A stretch of DNA of 64,000 bases. Origin: Enterovibrio gelatinilyticus (GTDB taxonomy: Bacteria > Pseudomonadota > Gammaproteobacteria > Enterobacterales > Vibrionaceae). The notes beneath the pieces were generated by a model. The model saw only the letters and a program-made list of their open reading frames with translations, had not been told where the DNA came from and searched no databases. The position numbers were made by a program, and so were the translations under genes. The stretch lies in assembly GCF_028683095.1 (NCBI RefSeq), contig NZ_JAJUBC010000003.1:62001-126000 (forward strand). The letters are read 5' to 3'. Below are positions 43,947 to 52,855 of the stretch, in pieces; position 1 is the stretch's first letter, and the number at the start of each line of letters is the position of its first letter.

Positions 43947-44906
43947 ATGAAAATCAAATTAGGTGTTAGCGCATGCGTCATCGGAGACAAGGTTCGATTT
44001 GATAGCGGCCATAAACGCAATCACTTCATATGTGAAGAGCTATCTCCTTATCTCGAGTTTGTTCCTGTTTGCCCCGAAGTTGGTATTGGGATGTCTGTGC
44101 CGCGCCCGACCATCCGACTCCTTGATCGAGGTGATGAAATAGGTGTTCGTCTTGTAGAAACGAAAAACCCTGATGCCGACTATACCGATAAAATGGAGGC
44201 GTTCAGCCGAAAGAAAGTTGATCATCTTGCCAGTATGGATCTGTGTGGGTACGTGGTTTGCGCGAAATCTCCAACCTGTGGCATGGAGCGCGTCAAGGTA
44301 TATCAAGAAAATGGATACGTTGCGGCAGAAAAGAACGGCGTAGGTTTGTACACCCAACAGTTGATATCTCGCATGCCTTGGCTGCCTATTGAAGAAGATG
44401 GCAGACTGCATGACCCCGTGCTTCGTGAAAACTTCGTATTTCGCATTTTCACTCTTAGAGACTTCTACGATTGTATGGCTGACGGTATCACTCGTCGTGC
44501 GATTGTCGAATTTCATTCCCGTTACAAGTTAGTGTTGATGGCCCACAGCCCGACAGACTATAAGTCGCTGGGTAAATTCGTTGCTCGCATCGCTGAATAT
44601 GACATTGAAGAGTTCTACTTCGAATATCGCACTAGATTTATGCAAGCCATTGCAAATCGTGCCAGCCGAAAGAACAACACAAACGTATTGATGCATTTGC
44701 AGGGATATTTTAAACGCGATTTGGACAAAATACAGAAGGAAGAATTGGCGGAGCTTATTCACTCTTACCGCAAGGGAATCATGCCGTTGCTTGTGCCATT
44801 GACACTGATCAACCACCACCTTCAGCAGCATCCAGACGACTATTTACGTCAACAAAGCTACCTCAATCCATACCCTGAAACGTTGAGGCTACGTTATGGA
44901 CTCTAG
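43947..44906 (+). CDS. ybgA: YbgA protein (DUF523 plus DUF1722), first gene of the photostress operon
   Basis: The 319-residue protein has an N-terminal DUF523 domain (KLGVSACVIGDKVRFDSGHKRN; cysteines in CAKSPTCGM) and a C-terminal DUF1722 domain (about 195-310). It is the E. coli YbgA type, a gene often next to a photolyase; its role is not established, but recent family knowledge suggests a tRNA or nucleotide-related activity is possible. AAGGA lies 7 bases before ATG 43947. It overlaps merR by 11 bases. Two MerR-type operators lie just upstream. Confidence 0.92.
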   Translation: MKIKLGVSACVIGDKVRFDSGHKRNHFICEELSPYLEFVPVCPEVGIGMSVPRPTIRLLDRGDEIGVRLVETKNPDADYTDKMEAFSRKKVDHLASMDLCGYVVCAKSPTCGMERVKVYQENGYVAAEKNGVGLYTQQLISRMPWLPIEEDGRLHDPVLRENFVFRIFTLRDFYDCMADGITRRAIVEFHSRYKLVLMAHSPTDYKSLGKFVARIAEYDIEEFYFEYRTRFMQAIANRASRKNNTNVLMHLQGYFKRDLDKIQKEELAELIHSYRKGIMPLLVPLTLINHHLQQHPDDYLRQQSYLNPYPETLRLRYGL

Positions 44907-45735
44907 TCAGGCAAACCTGTCGATTGGTGATGTTTCTGAGCGTACAGGTGTTAACACTGTGACGTTGAGAGCATGGCAAAGACGTTATGGGTTATTGAAT
45001 CCTCAGCGCACGCCAAAAGGGCATCGACTGTATACGGAACAGGATGTCTCGCTGATCAAAGAAATTCTTTCTTGGTTGGAGAAGGGCGTCGCAGTGAGTC
45101 AAGTGAAAGCATTATTAGGGAAAGAAGAGATTGCTAAAGCAAGTTTCTCGCAGCGCGTTCCCGAGTTGGTTGCGCTTAAAGATGCCATAACTCGCTTTGA
45201 TTCAAAAGCCGTACATCGCCTATTAGCAGACCTGACGAGAAACTACCCGATCAAAACGCTCAGTGCGACAGTTCTGAAACCATTGAGTGAAGCGTTTGAA
45301 AATCAAAATAGTGACGTGTCAAAGCTATGTAGGGACTTTTGGCTAACGCAGTTGGGCAATGTGCTCGTTCACCGCTTTCACAACAACCACAAAGTTAACA
45401 CTAAGAAGGCTTGTTGGTTGGTCTCTTTGCTTGGCGACAACACATGTCTTGTGTATGTAGAAGCATTGAAATTACAAGGTGAGGGTTACAACGTCACAAT
45501 TATTGATGGCATGGAGTCGGGATTGTTGCTGTTGTCTAGGACATTGTCAGAGCAAGCGGTTGAAAAATTAGTGATTTATTCCGATCAATCTTTCTCTGCG
45601 CCGCTTCGTCGAGAAATCGAAGGTGTGCTTGAGAATGGGCCGCATATTACTGAATTGGTGGGGCAATGCCGTCTCATTCATCCTGATCTGATTGGATCAG
45701 TTGCTGTGCCATCAACTGACAACGTGGGAGCGTAG
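44896..45735 (+). CDS. MerR-family regulator of the LitR type, lacking cobalamin ligands
   Basis: The 279-residue protein has an N-terminal MerR winged helix (SIGDVSERTGVNTVTLRAWQRRYGLLNPQRT, residues about 8-40, then GHRLYTEQDV) and a C-terminal region resembling the cap and B12-binding domains of LitR/CarH. The histidine ligand motif (E-x-H-x2-G) of B12-binding members is not visible, so it fits the cobalamin-free classes. Homologues in Vibrio cholerae and Pseudomonas control blue-light responses. It lies between ybgA and phrB and probably binds the two operators upstream of ybgA, thus regulating itself. Confidence 0.87.
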   Translation: MDSSQANLSIGDVSERTGVNTVTLRAWQRRYGLLNPQRTPKGHRLYTEQDVSLIKEILSWLEKGVAVSQVKALLGKEEIAKASFSQRVPELVALKDAITRFDSKAVHRLLADLTRNYPIKTLSATVLKPLSEAFENQNSDVSKLCRDFWLTQLGNVLVHRFHNNHKVNTKKACWLVSLLGDNTCLVYVEALKLQGEGYNVTIIDGMESGLLLLSRTLSEQAVEKLVIYSDQSFSAPLRREIEGVLENGPHITELVGQCRLIHPDLIGSVAVPSTDNVGA

Positions 45736-45738
45736 ACG

Positions 45739-47190
45739 ATGAAGTTAGTTTGGTTTAGACGTGATTTGCGGGTGAAAGACAATATTGCACTTTCAAAGGC
45801 GTGTGAAAGCGGAGAGCCTGTGATAGCGGTATATTATGAAACGCCATTGCAGTGGGAATCCCACGGTATGTCACCGATGCAAGCAGATCTCATTCGTCGT
45901 CGTTTGCAGGTGTTAAGGCAGGATCTTCAGAAGCTCAATATTCCCCTTTTGTTTAAACGCGTGCCGACGTTTAGTGATATTAATCCGTCGCTGGCTGAAC
46001 TGTGTCAGCAATATCAAATATCTGAAATTTACTGTATTCGTGATTACGAAGTCGATGAAGTGAACCGTGATAACGCCATTGCGGGCTTGCTCAGCCTAAC
46101 CAGCACCATAATGAACATGTATGACTATAAATGCGTATTTGCACCGGGCAGCATCATGACGGGTGCAGGGACGATTTACCGCGTGTTTACGCCTTTTAAA
46201 AAAGCGTGGCTTGAGCATTATCGCCGAGGAAACATTACGCCGGTGAGTACACCATCACCTGTCGCGACGAATGCGTTAGTTAACGCCTTGTTTAAGCAGA
46301 TGGGTAACATTGAATTCGCATACCCTCAAAGAGATTCTGTGGGTTGGCCTGCTGACGATAACGCTATTATTCAGCGACTCAGAGATTTTTGCCGTTATCG
46401 CGTTGACCAGTATGAGAACTCGCGTGATTTCCCGGCTGTTCCTGCCACCAGCCAGTTATCACCGTATTTAGCGATTGGCGCGATTTCGCCTCGACAATGT
46501 TTAGCACGGTTACTTACTGAATGCCCTGACTGCTTAGACATGAATAGTAGCGGAGCGAGTGTGTGGCTATCTGAGCTGATATGGCGGGAGTTTTATCAGC
46601 ACATCGTGGCCTCCTATCCCGAAATAAGTAAAGGCCGTAGCTTTCAAACATGGACTGATTCGATTACATGGAATCAAGATGAATTGCAGTTTGAACGCTG
46701 GAAGCAAGGCCGAACAGGCTTTCCAATTGTCGATGCTGCGATGCGTCAGTTAAATGAAACTGGCTGGATGCACAATCGATTGAGAATGATTGTGGCCAGC
46801 TTCCTCGTAAAAGATTTGCACCTTGATTGGCGTTGGGGTGAAAAGTACTTCATGAGCAAACTCATTGATGGTGACTTTGGCGCCAACAACGGTGGCTGGC
46901 AATGGTCTGCATCTGTAGGCACCGATGCACAGCCTTATTTTCGCGTATTTAATCCCACAGCACAGAGCAAACGGTTTGATCCTAATGTGCGTTTTATCCG
47001 TAGATGGTTGAAAGAATTAGAATCAGTTCCTGACAGTGCACTACACGAACCTCATCGGTGGGCAGAGAAGCAAGGAATTGATTTAGCTTATCCGCGTCCA
47101 ATTGTTGATCACAAGGCCGCGCGCGAGACGGCAATTTCAATGTTTGAAATTGCTAAGTCCCAACAGAATACGAAAAGGGCTGAATCATGA
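45739..47190 (+). CDS. phrB: Deoxyribodipyrimidine photolyase
   Basis: This FAD enzyme uses blue light to split cyclobutane pyrimidine dimers. The 483-residue protein has the N-terminal antenna domain (LVWFRRDLRVKDNIAL) and the C-terminal FAD domain with WLSELIWREFYQHI, WKQGRTGFPIVDAAMRQL, WMHNRLRMIVASFL and the DGDFGANNGGWQW motif, all class I features. It follows merR by 3 bases and overlaps the next gene by 4 bases. Confidence 0.96.
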   Translation: MKLVWFRRDLRVKDNIALSKACESGEPVIAVYYETPLQWESHGMSPMQADLIRRRLQVLRQDLQKLNIPLLFKRVPTFSDINPSLAELCQQYQISEIYCIRDYEVDEVNRDNAIAGLLSLTSTIMNMYDYKCVFAPGSIMTGAGTIYRVFTPFKKAWLEHYRRGNITPVSTPSPVATNALVNALFKQMGNIEFAYPQRDSVGWPADDNAIIQRLRDFCRYRVDQYENSRDFPAVPATSQLSPYLAIGAISPRQCLARLLTECPDCLDMNSSGASVWLSELIWREFYQHIVASYPEISKGRSFQTWTDSITWNQDELQFERWKQGRTGFPIVDAAMRQLNETGWMHNRLRMIVASFLVKDLHLDWRWGEKYFMSKLIDGDFGANNGGWQWSASVGTDAQPYFRVFNPTAQSKRFDPNVRFIRRWLKELESVPDSALHEPHRWAEKQGIDLAYPRPIVDHKAARETAISMFEIAKSQQNTKRAES

Positions 47191-47636
47191 TGCAAACGGG
47201 TGCCACGCCACAACATGACACGTTAGAGCGATTTATATCGATCTATACATCGCTCAGTAAAGACAACCTATCGTCATTGAATACGATTTATAGCGAAGAT
47301 GTAGTCTTTGAAGATCCCGCTCATCGTATCGAGGGCTATGACAATTTGTCTCGATACTTTGAAGTGATGTACAGCAACGTTAATGATTGTCGTTTTGATA
47401 TTCATGAACAGGCAATTAATGGAGACGTTGCTTTCATAAGCTGGACCATGAGTCTTTCTCACCCGAAATTGTCTGGAGGGGCAGAGCGTGTCGTCAATGG
47501 TTGTACACGTTTAGTGCTCAAAGAAGGTCGCGTCGTCATTCATCGAGATTATTTTGATCTGGGCGAAATGTTGTACGAAGCATTACCAGTACTTGGTTCT
47601 GCGGTGAAAATGATCAAGAAAAGGCTAGGTCAATGA
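47187..47636 (+). CDS. NTF2/SnoaL-like protein of the photostress operon
   Basis: The 149-residue protein has the cone-shaped SnoaL/NTF2-like fold pattern (a helical start LERFISIYTSL, DVVFEDPAHRIEGYDNLSRYF, then the late strands VNGCTRLVLKEGRVVIHRDYFD). Such folds bind or isomerise small hydrophobic molecules. The same family is regularly found beside ChrR/RpoE and photolyase genes. Two ATG codons (47187, 47190) overlap the phrB stop. Confidence 0.82.
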   Translation: MMQTGATPQHDTLERFISIYTSLSKDNLSSLNTIYSEDVVFEDPAHRIEGYDNLSRYFEVMYSNVNDCRFDIHEQAINGDVAFISWTMSLSHPKLSGGAERVVNGCTRLVLKEGRVVIHRDYFDLGEMLYEALPVLGSAVKMIKKRLGQ

Positions 47637-48364
47637 AACGTGTATTGATTACCGGTGCAACGTCAGGCATTGGCTTACAACTGGCAAAAGACTATGAAAG
47701 CTCAGGCTGGCACGTTGTTGCCTGTGGACGAAACATCGACCAGCTCTCTCGTTGGGCTGATAATCGTGACACTGTCACCATTTTGAGCTTCGACGCCACC
47801 AACGAAGAAGAAACGCAGCGTGTCTTGGGGGCAATAGACGCACCTTGTGACCTAATTATCCTCAATGCTGGCACGTGTGAATATGTCGATCATGGCGAGA
47901 TTGATGTCAGCATGTTTAAGCGCGTTTTCAATATAAATTTTTTTGGATTGCTCAACTGCATTCAAGCGCTGCAGTCTACTTTTACGGGGCAAACGCATTT
48001 GGCGTTAATGGGTTCAACGGCGGCCTATGTCGGTTTACCACGAGCCGAAGCCTATGGCGCATCAAAGGCGGCGGTGTCGTATCTGGCGCGTTCTCTTTCT
48101 GTTGATTTAGAATCAAAAGGAGTGACAGTGTCACTTGTTTCTCCGGGTTTTGTTAAAACGCCGCTCACCGACAAAAACGACTTCCCGATGCCCATGCTTA
48201 TTACCCCAGAAGAAGCGTCGTTGGCGATTCGTGAAGGACTAGAGAAAAAGAAGGTAGAAGTTCACTTCCCGAAAAAGTTTAGTTTTTTGCTCAAACTGAT
48301 TTCCTCTTTGCCAATGGCATTTCAATTAGCGCTAGTAAGAAAAATGACAAGGAATGCACTATGA
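47633..48364 (+). CDS. Short-chain dehydrogenase/reductase of the photostress operon
   Basis: The 243-residue protein has the NAD(P)-binding motif TGATSGIG (7-14), the structural NAG motif (LNAGTC) and the catalytic S-Y-K set with YGASK (about 141-145). The substrate is unknown; in this gene cluster a lipid-derived aldehyde or ketone is plausible. It overlaps its neighbours on both sides by 4 bases. Unusually, two exact matS sites lie inside it. Confidence 0.9.
   Translation: MKRVLITGATSGIGLQLAKDYESSGWHVVACGRNIDQLSRWADNRDTVTILSFDATNEEETQRVLGAIDAPCDLIILNAGTCEYVDHGEIDVSMFKRVFNINFFGLLNCIQALQSTFTGQTHLALMGSTAAYVGLPRAEAYGASKAAVSYLARSLSVDLESKGVTVSLVSPGFVKTPLTDKNDFPMPMLITPEEASLAIREGLEKKKVEVHFPKKFSFLLKLISSLPMAFQLALVRKMTRNAL
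47766..47778. other. matS site (MatP binding), exact match
   Basis: GTGACACTGTCAC inside the SDR gene (codons about 45-49) fits GTGACRNYGTCAC at all positions. Confidence 0.8.
48122..48134. other. matS site (MatP binding), exact match
   Basis: GTGACAGTGTCAC, in the same SDR gene 356 bases after the previous site, fits the consensus at all positions. Confidence 0.8.
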
Positions 48365-49647
48365 AAATTGCAATTATCGGTTCTGGCATTTCAGGCTTAA
48401 CGTGTGCGCACTACTTACACAAAGAGCACGACATTACGTTGTTTGAAGCTAATGATTACATCGGTGGACACACTGCGACAGTGGATGTTGAAGTCGAGAG
48501 TGGTAAATATGCCATCGATACAGGTTTTATTGTTTTCAACGACCGTACCTATCCTAACTTTCAAAACCTCATGAAAGACATTGGTATGGACGCACAAGAA
48601 TCAGAGATGAGTTTTAGCGTTCGAAATGAAGATAACGGCTTGGAATACAACGGTCATAGTGTCGGTTCTTTGTTTGCACAAAAACGTAATTTTCTGAACC
48701 CAAAGTTCTATAAGTTCATCTCTGAAATTCTGCGCTTTAATAAAGAAGCTCGCGAAGCGTATAGCATCGCGACACATGGTGATCCATTGGTTGAACAGAC
48801 GCTCGGAGACTTTCTAACCCGTCGACAGTTCAGCGAGTATTTCTGCCAGAATTATATTCTGCCAATGGGCGCGGCGATTTGGTCATCAACCTTGTCAGAC
48901 ATGCGGGCTTTCCCACTCAAATTTTTCCTTCGCTTCTTTCAAAATCATGGCTTGTTGGACGTCACTAACCGTCCACAATGGTATGTGATCCCTGGCGGTT
49001 CTAGAGAGTATGTCCGCAAAATGGTCCCGGCTTTTGAAGACCGCATTACTCTAAATGCCCGTATCAAACATGTTGAACGTTTCGCGCATCATGTTGTGGT
49101 AGCGACTGAGCATAGCGAAGAGGTGTTTGACCATGTGATCTTTGCATGTCACAGCGACCAAGCCTTAGCGTTGTTGAAACGGCCCACGCAAGATGAACAG
49201 CTCATATTGGGAAGCATTGATTATCAAGACAACGACGTTGTTTTGCACACTGATACGCGATTGCTTCCGCGTCGCAAAGCCGCATGGGCAAGTTGGAACT
49301 ACCACCTTGGTGAGGGGACTGGCCGCGAAGACCGACCTGCTGCTTTGACTTACAACATGAACATTTTGCAGGGGATCAATTCGCCTGAAACGTTTTGTGT
49401 CACCTTGAATCAGTCAGACAGCATCGACCCAAAAAAGATTCTGCGTCAGTTTGTTTACGCTCACCCTGTGTTTGACCAGAAGTGCATCGATGCGCAACAA
49501 AGACGCTCGCTGATCTCTGGAAATAACAACAGTTGGTTCTGTGGTGCTTACTGGTACAACGGCTTCCATGAAGATGGTGTGAGAAGTGCACTGGATGTAG
49601 TCAAGAGTATTCATTCAATGCCTATCCCGCTTAGGAGTGCTTCATGA
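48361..49647 (+). CDS. FAD-dependent amine-oxidase-type oxidoreductase
   Basis: The 428-residue protein begins with a Rossmann motif GSGISG (7-12) followed by FEANDYIGGHTATVDV, typical of the NAD(P)-binding/FAD amine oxidase and desaturase-like family. Homologues sit beside DUF1365 and Cfa-type genes in singlet-oxygen regulons; in Rhodobacter related genes are needed for furan fatty acid formation, as I recall. It probably oxidises a membrane fatty-acid derivative here. It overlaps both neighbours by 4 bases. Confidence 0.9.
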   Translation: MKIAIIGSGISGLTCAHYLHKEHDITLFEANDYIGGHTATVDVEVESGKYAIDTGFIVFNDRTYPNFQNLMKDIGMDAQESEMSFSVRNEDNGLEYNGHSVGSLFAQKRNFLNPKFYKFISEILRFNKEAREAYSIATHGDPLVEQTLGDFLTRRQFSEYFCQNYILPMGAAIWSSTLSDMRAFPLKFFLRFFQNHGLLDVTNRPQWYVIPGGSREYVRKMVPAFEDRITLNARIKHVERFAHHVVVATEHSEEVFDHVIFACHSDQALALLKRPTQDEQLILGSIDYQDNDVVLHTDTRLLPRRKAAWASWNYHLGEGTGREDRPAALTYNMNILQGINSPETFCVTLNQSDSIDPKKILRQFVYAHPVFDQKCIDAQQRRSLISGNNNSWFCGAYWYNGFHEDGVRSALDVVKSIHSMPIPLRSAS

Positions 49648-50381
49648 GCACGGAGTCCCTCAGTGGCTTGTATGTTGGCAGCGTGCGCCATCGACGCTTT
49701 ACGCCAGTAGACCATCGGTTTACGTACCCGATGTTCATGCCATTGATTGATTTAGATGAAGTGGAAAAGCTTGCTCAAACTGTGAGAGGTTTTTCACTAA
49801 GAAAGTGGGGCGTTGCGACGTTTCACCGCCCTGACTACATGCAAGGGCGTCACGATACGAAGCAAGCGGTTCAAGATAAAGTCTTTGAACTTACGGGAGA
49901 GCGATACTGCGGGAAAGTGCTGGCCCTGTGCCATTTGCGATATTTCGGCATGTATTTTAGCCCAGTCAATTTTTACTACGTGTATGACGAACACGGTCAG
50001 TGGCGCTACATGCTCGCTGAAGTGAGCAATACACCTTGGAATCAGCGTCACTACTACGCGATTCCCGCTGGCAAAAGGTGGGAGAACGAAAAAGCGTTTC
50101 ACGTATCTCCCTTTAACCCTGTGGAACAGAAGTATGTTTGGAAGTTGCGTCCGTTGACAAAAACGGCGTTCATTCATCTTGAAACGCATCGAGATGATCG
50201 TGAATTTGACGCCACATTGGCCATGTCGAAGAAGCCGTTTTCCTCATCGGAACTTTCCAAGCTCATCGTTAAAACGCCCTTGATGACAGTAAAAGTCGTC
50301 GCCTCAATCTATTGGCAAGCGCTCAAGCTTTGGATCAAAGGTGCGCCATTTTATTCTCATCCTGCTCAGGCAAAGGAGTGA
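49644..50381 (+). CDS. DUF1365 family protein
   Basis: The 245-residue protein has the DUF1365 pattern: LYVGSVRHRRFTPVDHRFTY at the start, YFGMYFSPVNFYYVYD, EVSNTPWNQRHYYAI and KAFHVSPFNP. No catalytic role is proven. Its constant association with the FAD oxidoreductase and the Cfa-type methyltransferase suggests work on lipid acyl chains. It has no signal peptide. A 2-base gap separates it from the next gene. Confidence 0.92.
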   Translation: MSTESLSGLYVGSVRHRRFTPVDHRFTYPMFMPLIDLDEVEKLAQTVRGFSLRKWGVATFHRPDYMQGRHDTKQAVQDKVFELTGERYCGKVLALCHLRYFGMYFSPVNFYYVYDEHGQWRYMLAEVSNTPWNQRHYYAIPAGKRWENEKAFHVSPFNPVEQKYVWKLRPLTKTAFIHLETHRDDREFDATLAMSKKPFSSSELSKLIVKTPLMTVKVVASIYWQALKLWIKGAPFYSHPAQAKE

Positions 50382-50383
50382 CT

Positions 50384-51622
50384 ATGTATTCTAATGAAAT
50401 CAATGCAACCACGTGGCCCATTACCCGAAAAGACACATTTGCACGCAGTATGTTGCTTAAAACATTTGGGCACATAGAAGGTGTCGCACTGACGTTGGTA
50501 GATTATGACGGTCAAACTCAGCAACTGGGCGACATGAACGCCGAATTGCATGCAGAAATTATTGTTCGTCACCCAGGCTTTTATCGCCGTGTATTGAGCG
50601 GCGGGAGCATTGCGGCATCCGAGGCCTATGTCGATGGCTGGTGGGATTCTCCAGACTTGACCAACGTGATTCGTGCAGTGTGCCGAAACCTCCCAGCATT
50701 GGATCGATTGGAAAGCAAAGTGGGATGGATTGCGACAGTCGCTCAGAAAGTCGCGCATTGGAAGAACCGCAATACCAAGGAAAATTCGCGTACTAATATT
50801 TCTGCGCACTACGATTTGGGCAACGACTTGTATGAGCGCTTCCTCGATCAGGAAATGCTCTACTCGGCGGCGATTTATGAAAATGAAACCGACACGTTAG
50901 AAACCGCACAATTTGAGAAAATGGATAGGCTTTGCCGTCAGCTTAACTTGCAACCTTCTGACCACCTTGTCGAGATTGGTACAGGCTGGGGAGGGATGGC
51001 AATACACGCAGCGAAACACTACGGGTGCAAAGTCACGACGACCACGATTTCAAACGAACAATACGAGTGGGCGAAAAGCCGTGTTGAGCAAGAAGGGCTG
51101 TCAGACAGGATCACCTTGCTGAAAGAAGATTATCGCGACCTTGACGGGCAATACGACAAGCTTGTTTCTATTGAAATGATTGAAGCAGTGGGTAAGGAAT
51201 TCCTGACTACCTACATCAAAAAATGCCAGTCACTGCTCAAACCCAATGGCTTGATGGCGATTCAGGCGATTACCATTGCTGACCAACGCTATGACTATTA
51301 CAGCAGCAATGTCGATTTCATTCAAAAACACATTTTCCCCGGCGGCTTTTTGCCTTCTGTGAATGTGTTGCTTGATCACTTCACGCGTGAAAGCGACTTG
51401 GTTGTCCGTGATTTAAAAGACATTGGCTTGGATTATGCGCGTACGTTACAAGACTGGCATGAACGCTTTAACGAAAAGCAGGCTGAATTAGCAGAGTTGG
51501 GTTATGACGAACGTTTCTCGCGTTTGTGGCGTTATTACTTCTGCTATTGCGAAGGCGGATTTCGTGAGAGAACCATCAGCACCGTGCAACTGGTTCTTAG
51601 CCGACCAGAATGGCGTGACTAG
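50384..51622 (+). CDS. Cyclopropane-fatty-acid synthase family methyltransferase
   Basis: The 412-residue protein has an N-terminal lipid-binding region and a C-terminal SAM domain with VEIGTGWGGMAIHAAKHYG (about 195-213) and the later SIEMIEAVG motif of Cfa enzymes. It should transfer a methyl(ene) group from SAM to a double bond of a phospholipid acyl chain. In photostress clusters such enzymes make methylated unsaturated or furan fatty acids, rather than classic cyclopropane; which one applies here is not known. AAAGGAG lies 5 bases before ATG 50384. Confidence 0.92.
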   Translation: MYSNEINATTWPITRKDTFARSMLLKTFGHIEGVALTLVDYDGQTQQLGDMNAELHAEIIVRHPGFYRRVLSGGSIAASEAYVDGWWDSPDLTNVIRAVCRNLPALDRLESKVGWIATVAQKVAHWKNRNTKENSRTNISAHYDLGNDLYERFLDQEMLYSAAIYENETDTLETAQFEKMDRLCRQLNLQPSDHLVEIGTGWGGMAIHAAKHYGCKVTTTTISNEQYEWAKSRVEQEGLSDRITLLKEDYRDLDGQYDKLVSIEMIEAVGKEFLTTYIKKCQSLLKPNGLMAIQAITIADQRYDYYSSNVDFIQKHIFPGGFLPSVNVLLDHFTRESDLVVRDLKDIGLDYARTLQDWHERFNEKQAELAELGYDERFSRLWRYYFCYCEGGFRERTISTVQLVLSRPEWRD

Positions 51623-51684
51623 CTGAGAACTGCCAATAAACGTGGCCATGTATTTATCACTAAAACGTTAAGAAGGGGAAGGCA

Positions 51685-52203
51685 ATGCGAGTCATTTTGG
51701 TTTCACTGGCTTTCAACCTGTTTTGGTTTGCAGCCGTGGTTGGGCAAAACAGCCTTCTTCCCTTTCTTGTGTTGGCATTGATCGGCGCTATGTTTATTGA
51801 TCGCGGTGTGATCATCGCGATCCCTCTTTTTGCATTGATCGGTATTGCGGGCGATACCGTATTGATGCGTAACCAAATATTGAATTTTGATACAGCATTT
51901 CTTCCTCTATGGTTGTGTTTGCTGTGGGCAGGTTTTGGGGCATATGTTTGGTTACTTAGGGATTGGCTGTTGGATAAGAACGTTGGACTGTTGATTGCTG
52001 TCGGTTCACTTGGAGGGGCTGCGAGTTATCTTGCTGGCGAACGCTTTGATGCTGTGCAGTTTGGTCTTCCTTACTGGAGCAATGCGATGGTCATTGCTGC
52101 GGCGTGGGCTATCTACAGCATGGTGTTCTTGTCCTTGCTTAAGTTCTTCCATCTGAAGGGGAAAACATGGTGGCATTCAAATACAGCAACAATCAAAAAA
52201 TAG
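51685..52203 (+). CDS. DUF2878 integral membrane protein
   Basis: The 172-residue protein is almost entirely hydrophobic, with about five membrane segments, and fits the DUF2878 family (start LVSLAFNLFWFAAVVGQ). The function is unknown; it is recurrent in Cfa-type clusters. A strong AAGGGGAAGG binding site precedes the start. It begins 62 bases after the methyltransferase and its last 37 bases overlap the next gene in another frame. Confidence 0.85.
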   Translation: MRVILVSLAFNLFWFAAVVGQNSLLPFLVLALIGAMFIDRGVIIAIPLFALIGIAGDTVLMRNQILNFDTAFLPLWLCLLWAGFGAYVWLLRDWLLDKNVGLLIAVGSLGGAASYLAGERFDAVQFGLPYWSNAMVIAAAWAIYSMVFLSLLKFFHLKGKTWWHSNTATIKK

Positions 52204-52853
52204 CCTTTTCGTTTCTGTCGAGCGCATATCTGAAGTACATCCTGTTCGGTGCATGTGCTGCGATGTCTTTTTCTGTCAGCGCACAAATCTCAGCACAACC
52301 CAGCGTTGAGAATGCCACAAGCGCTTTGGTGTCAACGGCGATATCTCCTGTGACAAATAAAGGGACGGCACCTGCCATATTAACCATTGCGTCGTTAGAC
52401 GATTGGGCATGGTGGAAGACTGTCGGCTCCGCTACGTTAACGTGGGGGTTTTGGAAAGTTTATGACAGTGAGCTTCGCACACCGTCAGGTAAATTCACTG
52501 AAGATGATTCTCTTCCTCTTGCTTTGGTCATCACTTACAGCAGAGACATTGATGCGGACGACTTGCTGGATGCAACAGTAGAGCAATGGGAGCACCTTGG
52601 GTTTAGCACGGCTCAAATTGATGAATGGTTGCCGAAAATGGAAAGGGCTTGGCCTAATGTGAAAGAGGGTGATCGCCTTATTTATATGTTGAACGGCAAG
52701 GGCGGCCAATTTTTGTATCAGCCGTTACAAGGAAATATAGAACCATTCGCCACGTTAGAGGATATGTCATTGGCTCGTGCGTTTTCTGATATCTGGCTTT
52801 CGCCTCAGACTGCGTATCCATCACTTCGTTTGGCATTGATAGGGAGAGAGTAA
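52167..52853 (+). CDS. Chalcone-isomerase-like exported protein
   Basis: The 228-residue protein has a signal peptide or N-terminal anchor (about 22-42, ending SVSAQ) and a chalcone-isomerase-like domain (VGSATLTWGFWKVYDSELRTPSGKF and EWLPKMERAWPNVKEGDRL). Bacterial members of this fold bind fatty acids and need not be isomerases. Start ATG 52167 with AAGGGG ahead lies inside the previous gene, which suggests translational coupling. It is probably periplasmic. Confidence 0.82.
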   Translation: MVAFKYSNNQKIAFSFLSSAYLKYILFGACAAMSFSVSAQISAQPSVENATSALVSTAISPVTNKGTAPAILTIASLDDWAWWKTVGSATLTWGFWKVYDSELRTPSGKFTEDDSLPLALVITYSRDIDADDLLDATVEQWEHLGFSTAQIDEWLPKMERAWPNVKEGDRLIYMLNGKGGQFLYQPLQGNIEPFATLEDMSLARAFSDIWLSPQTAYPSLRLALIGRE

Positions 52854-52855
52854 GC

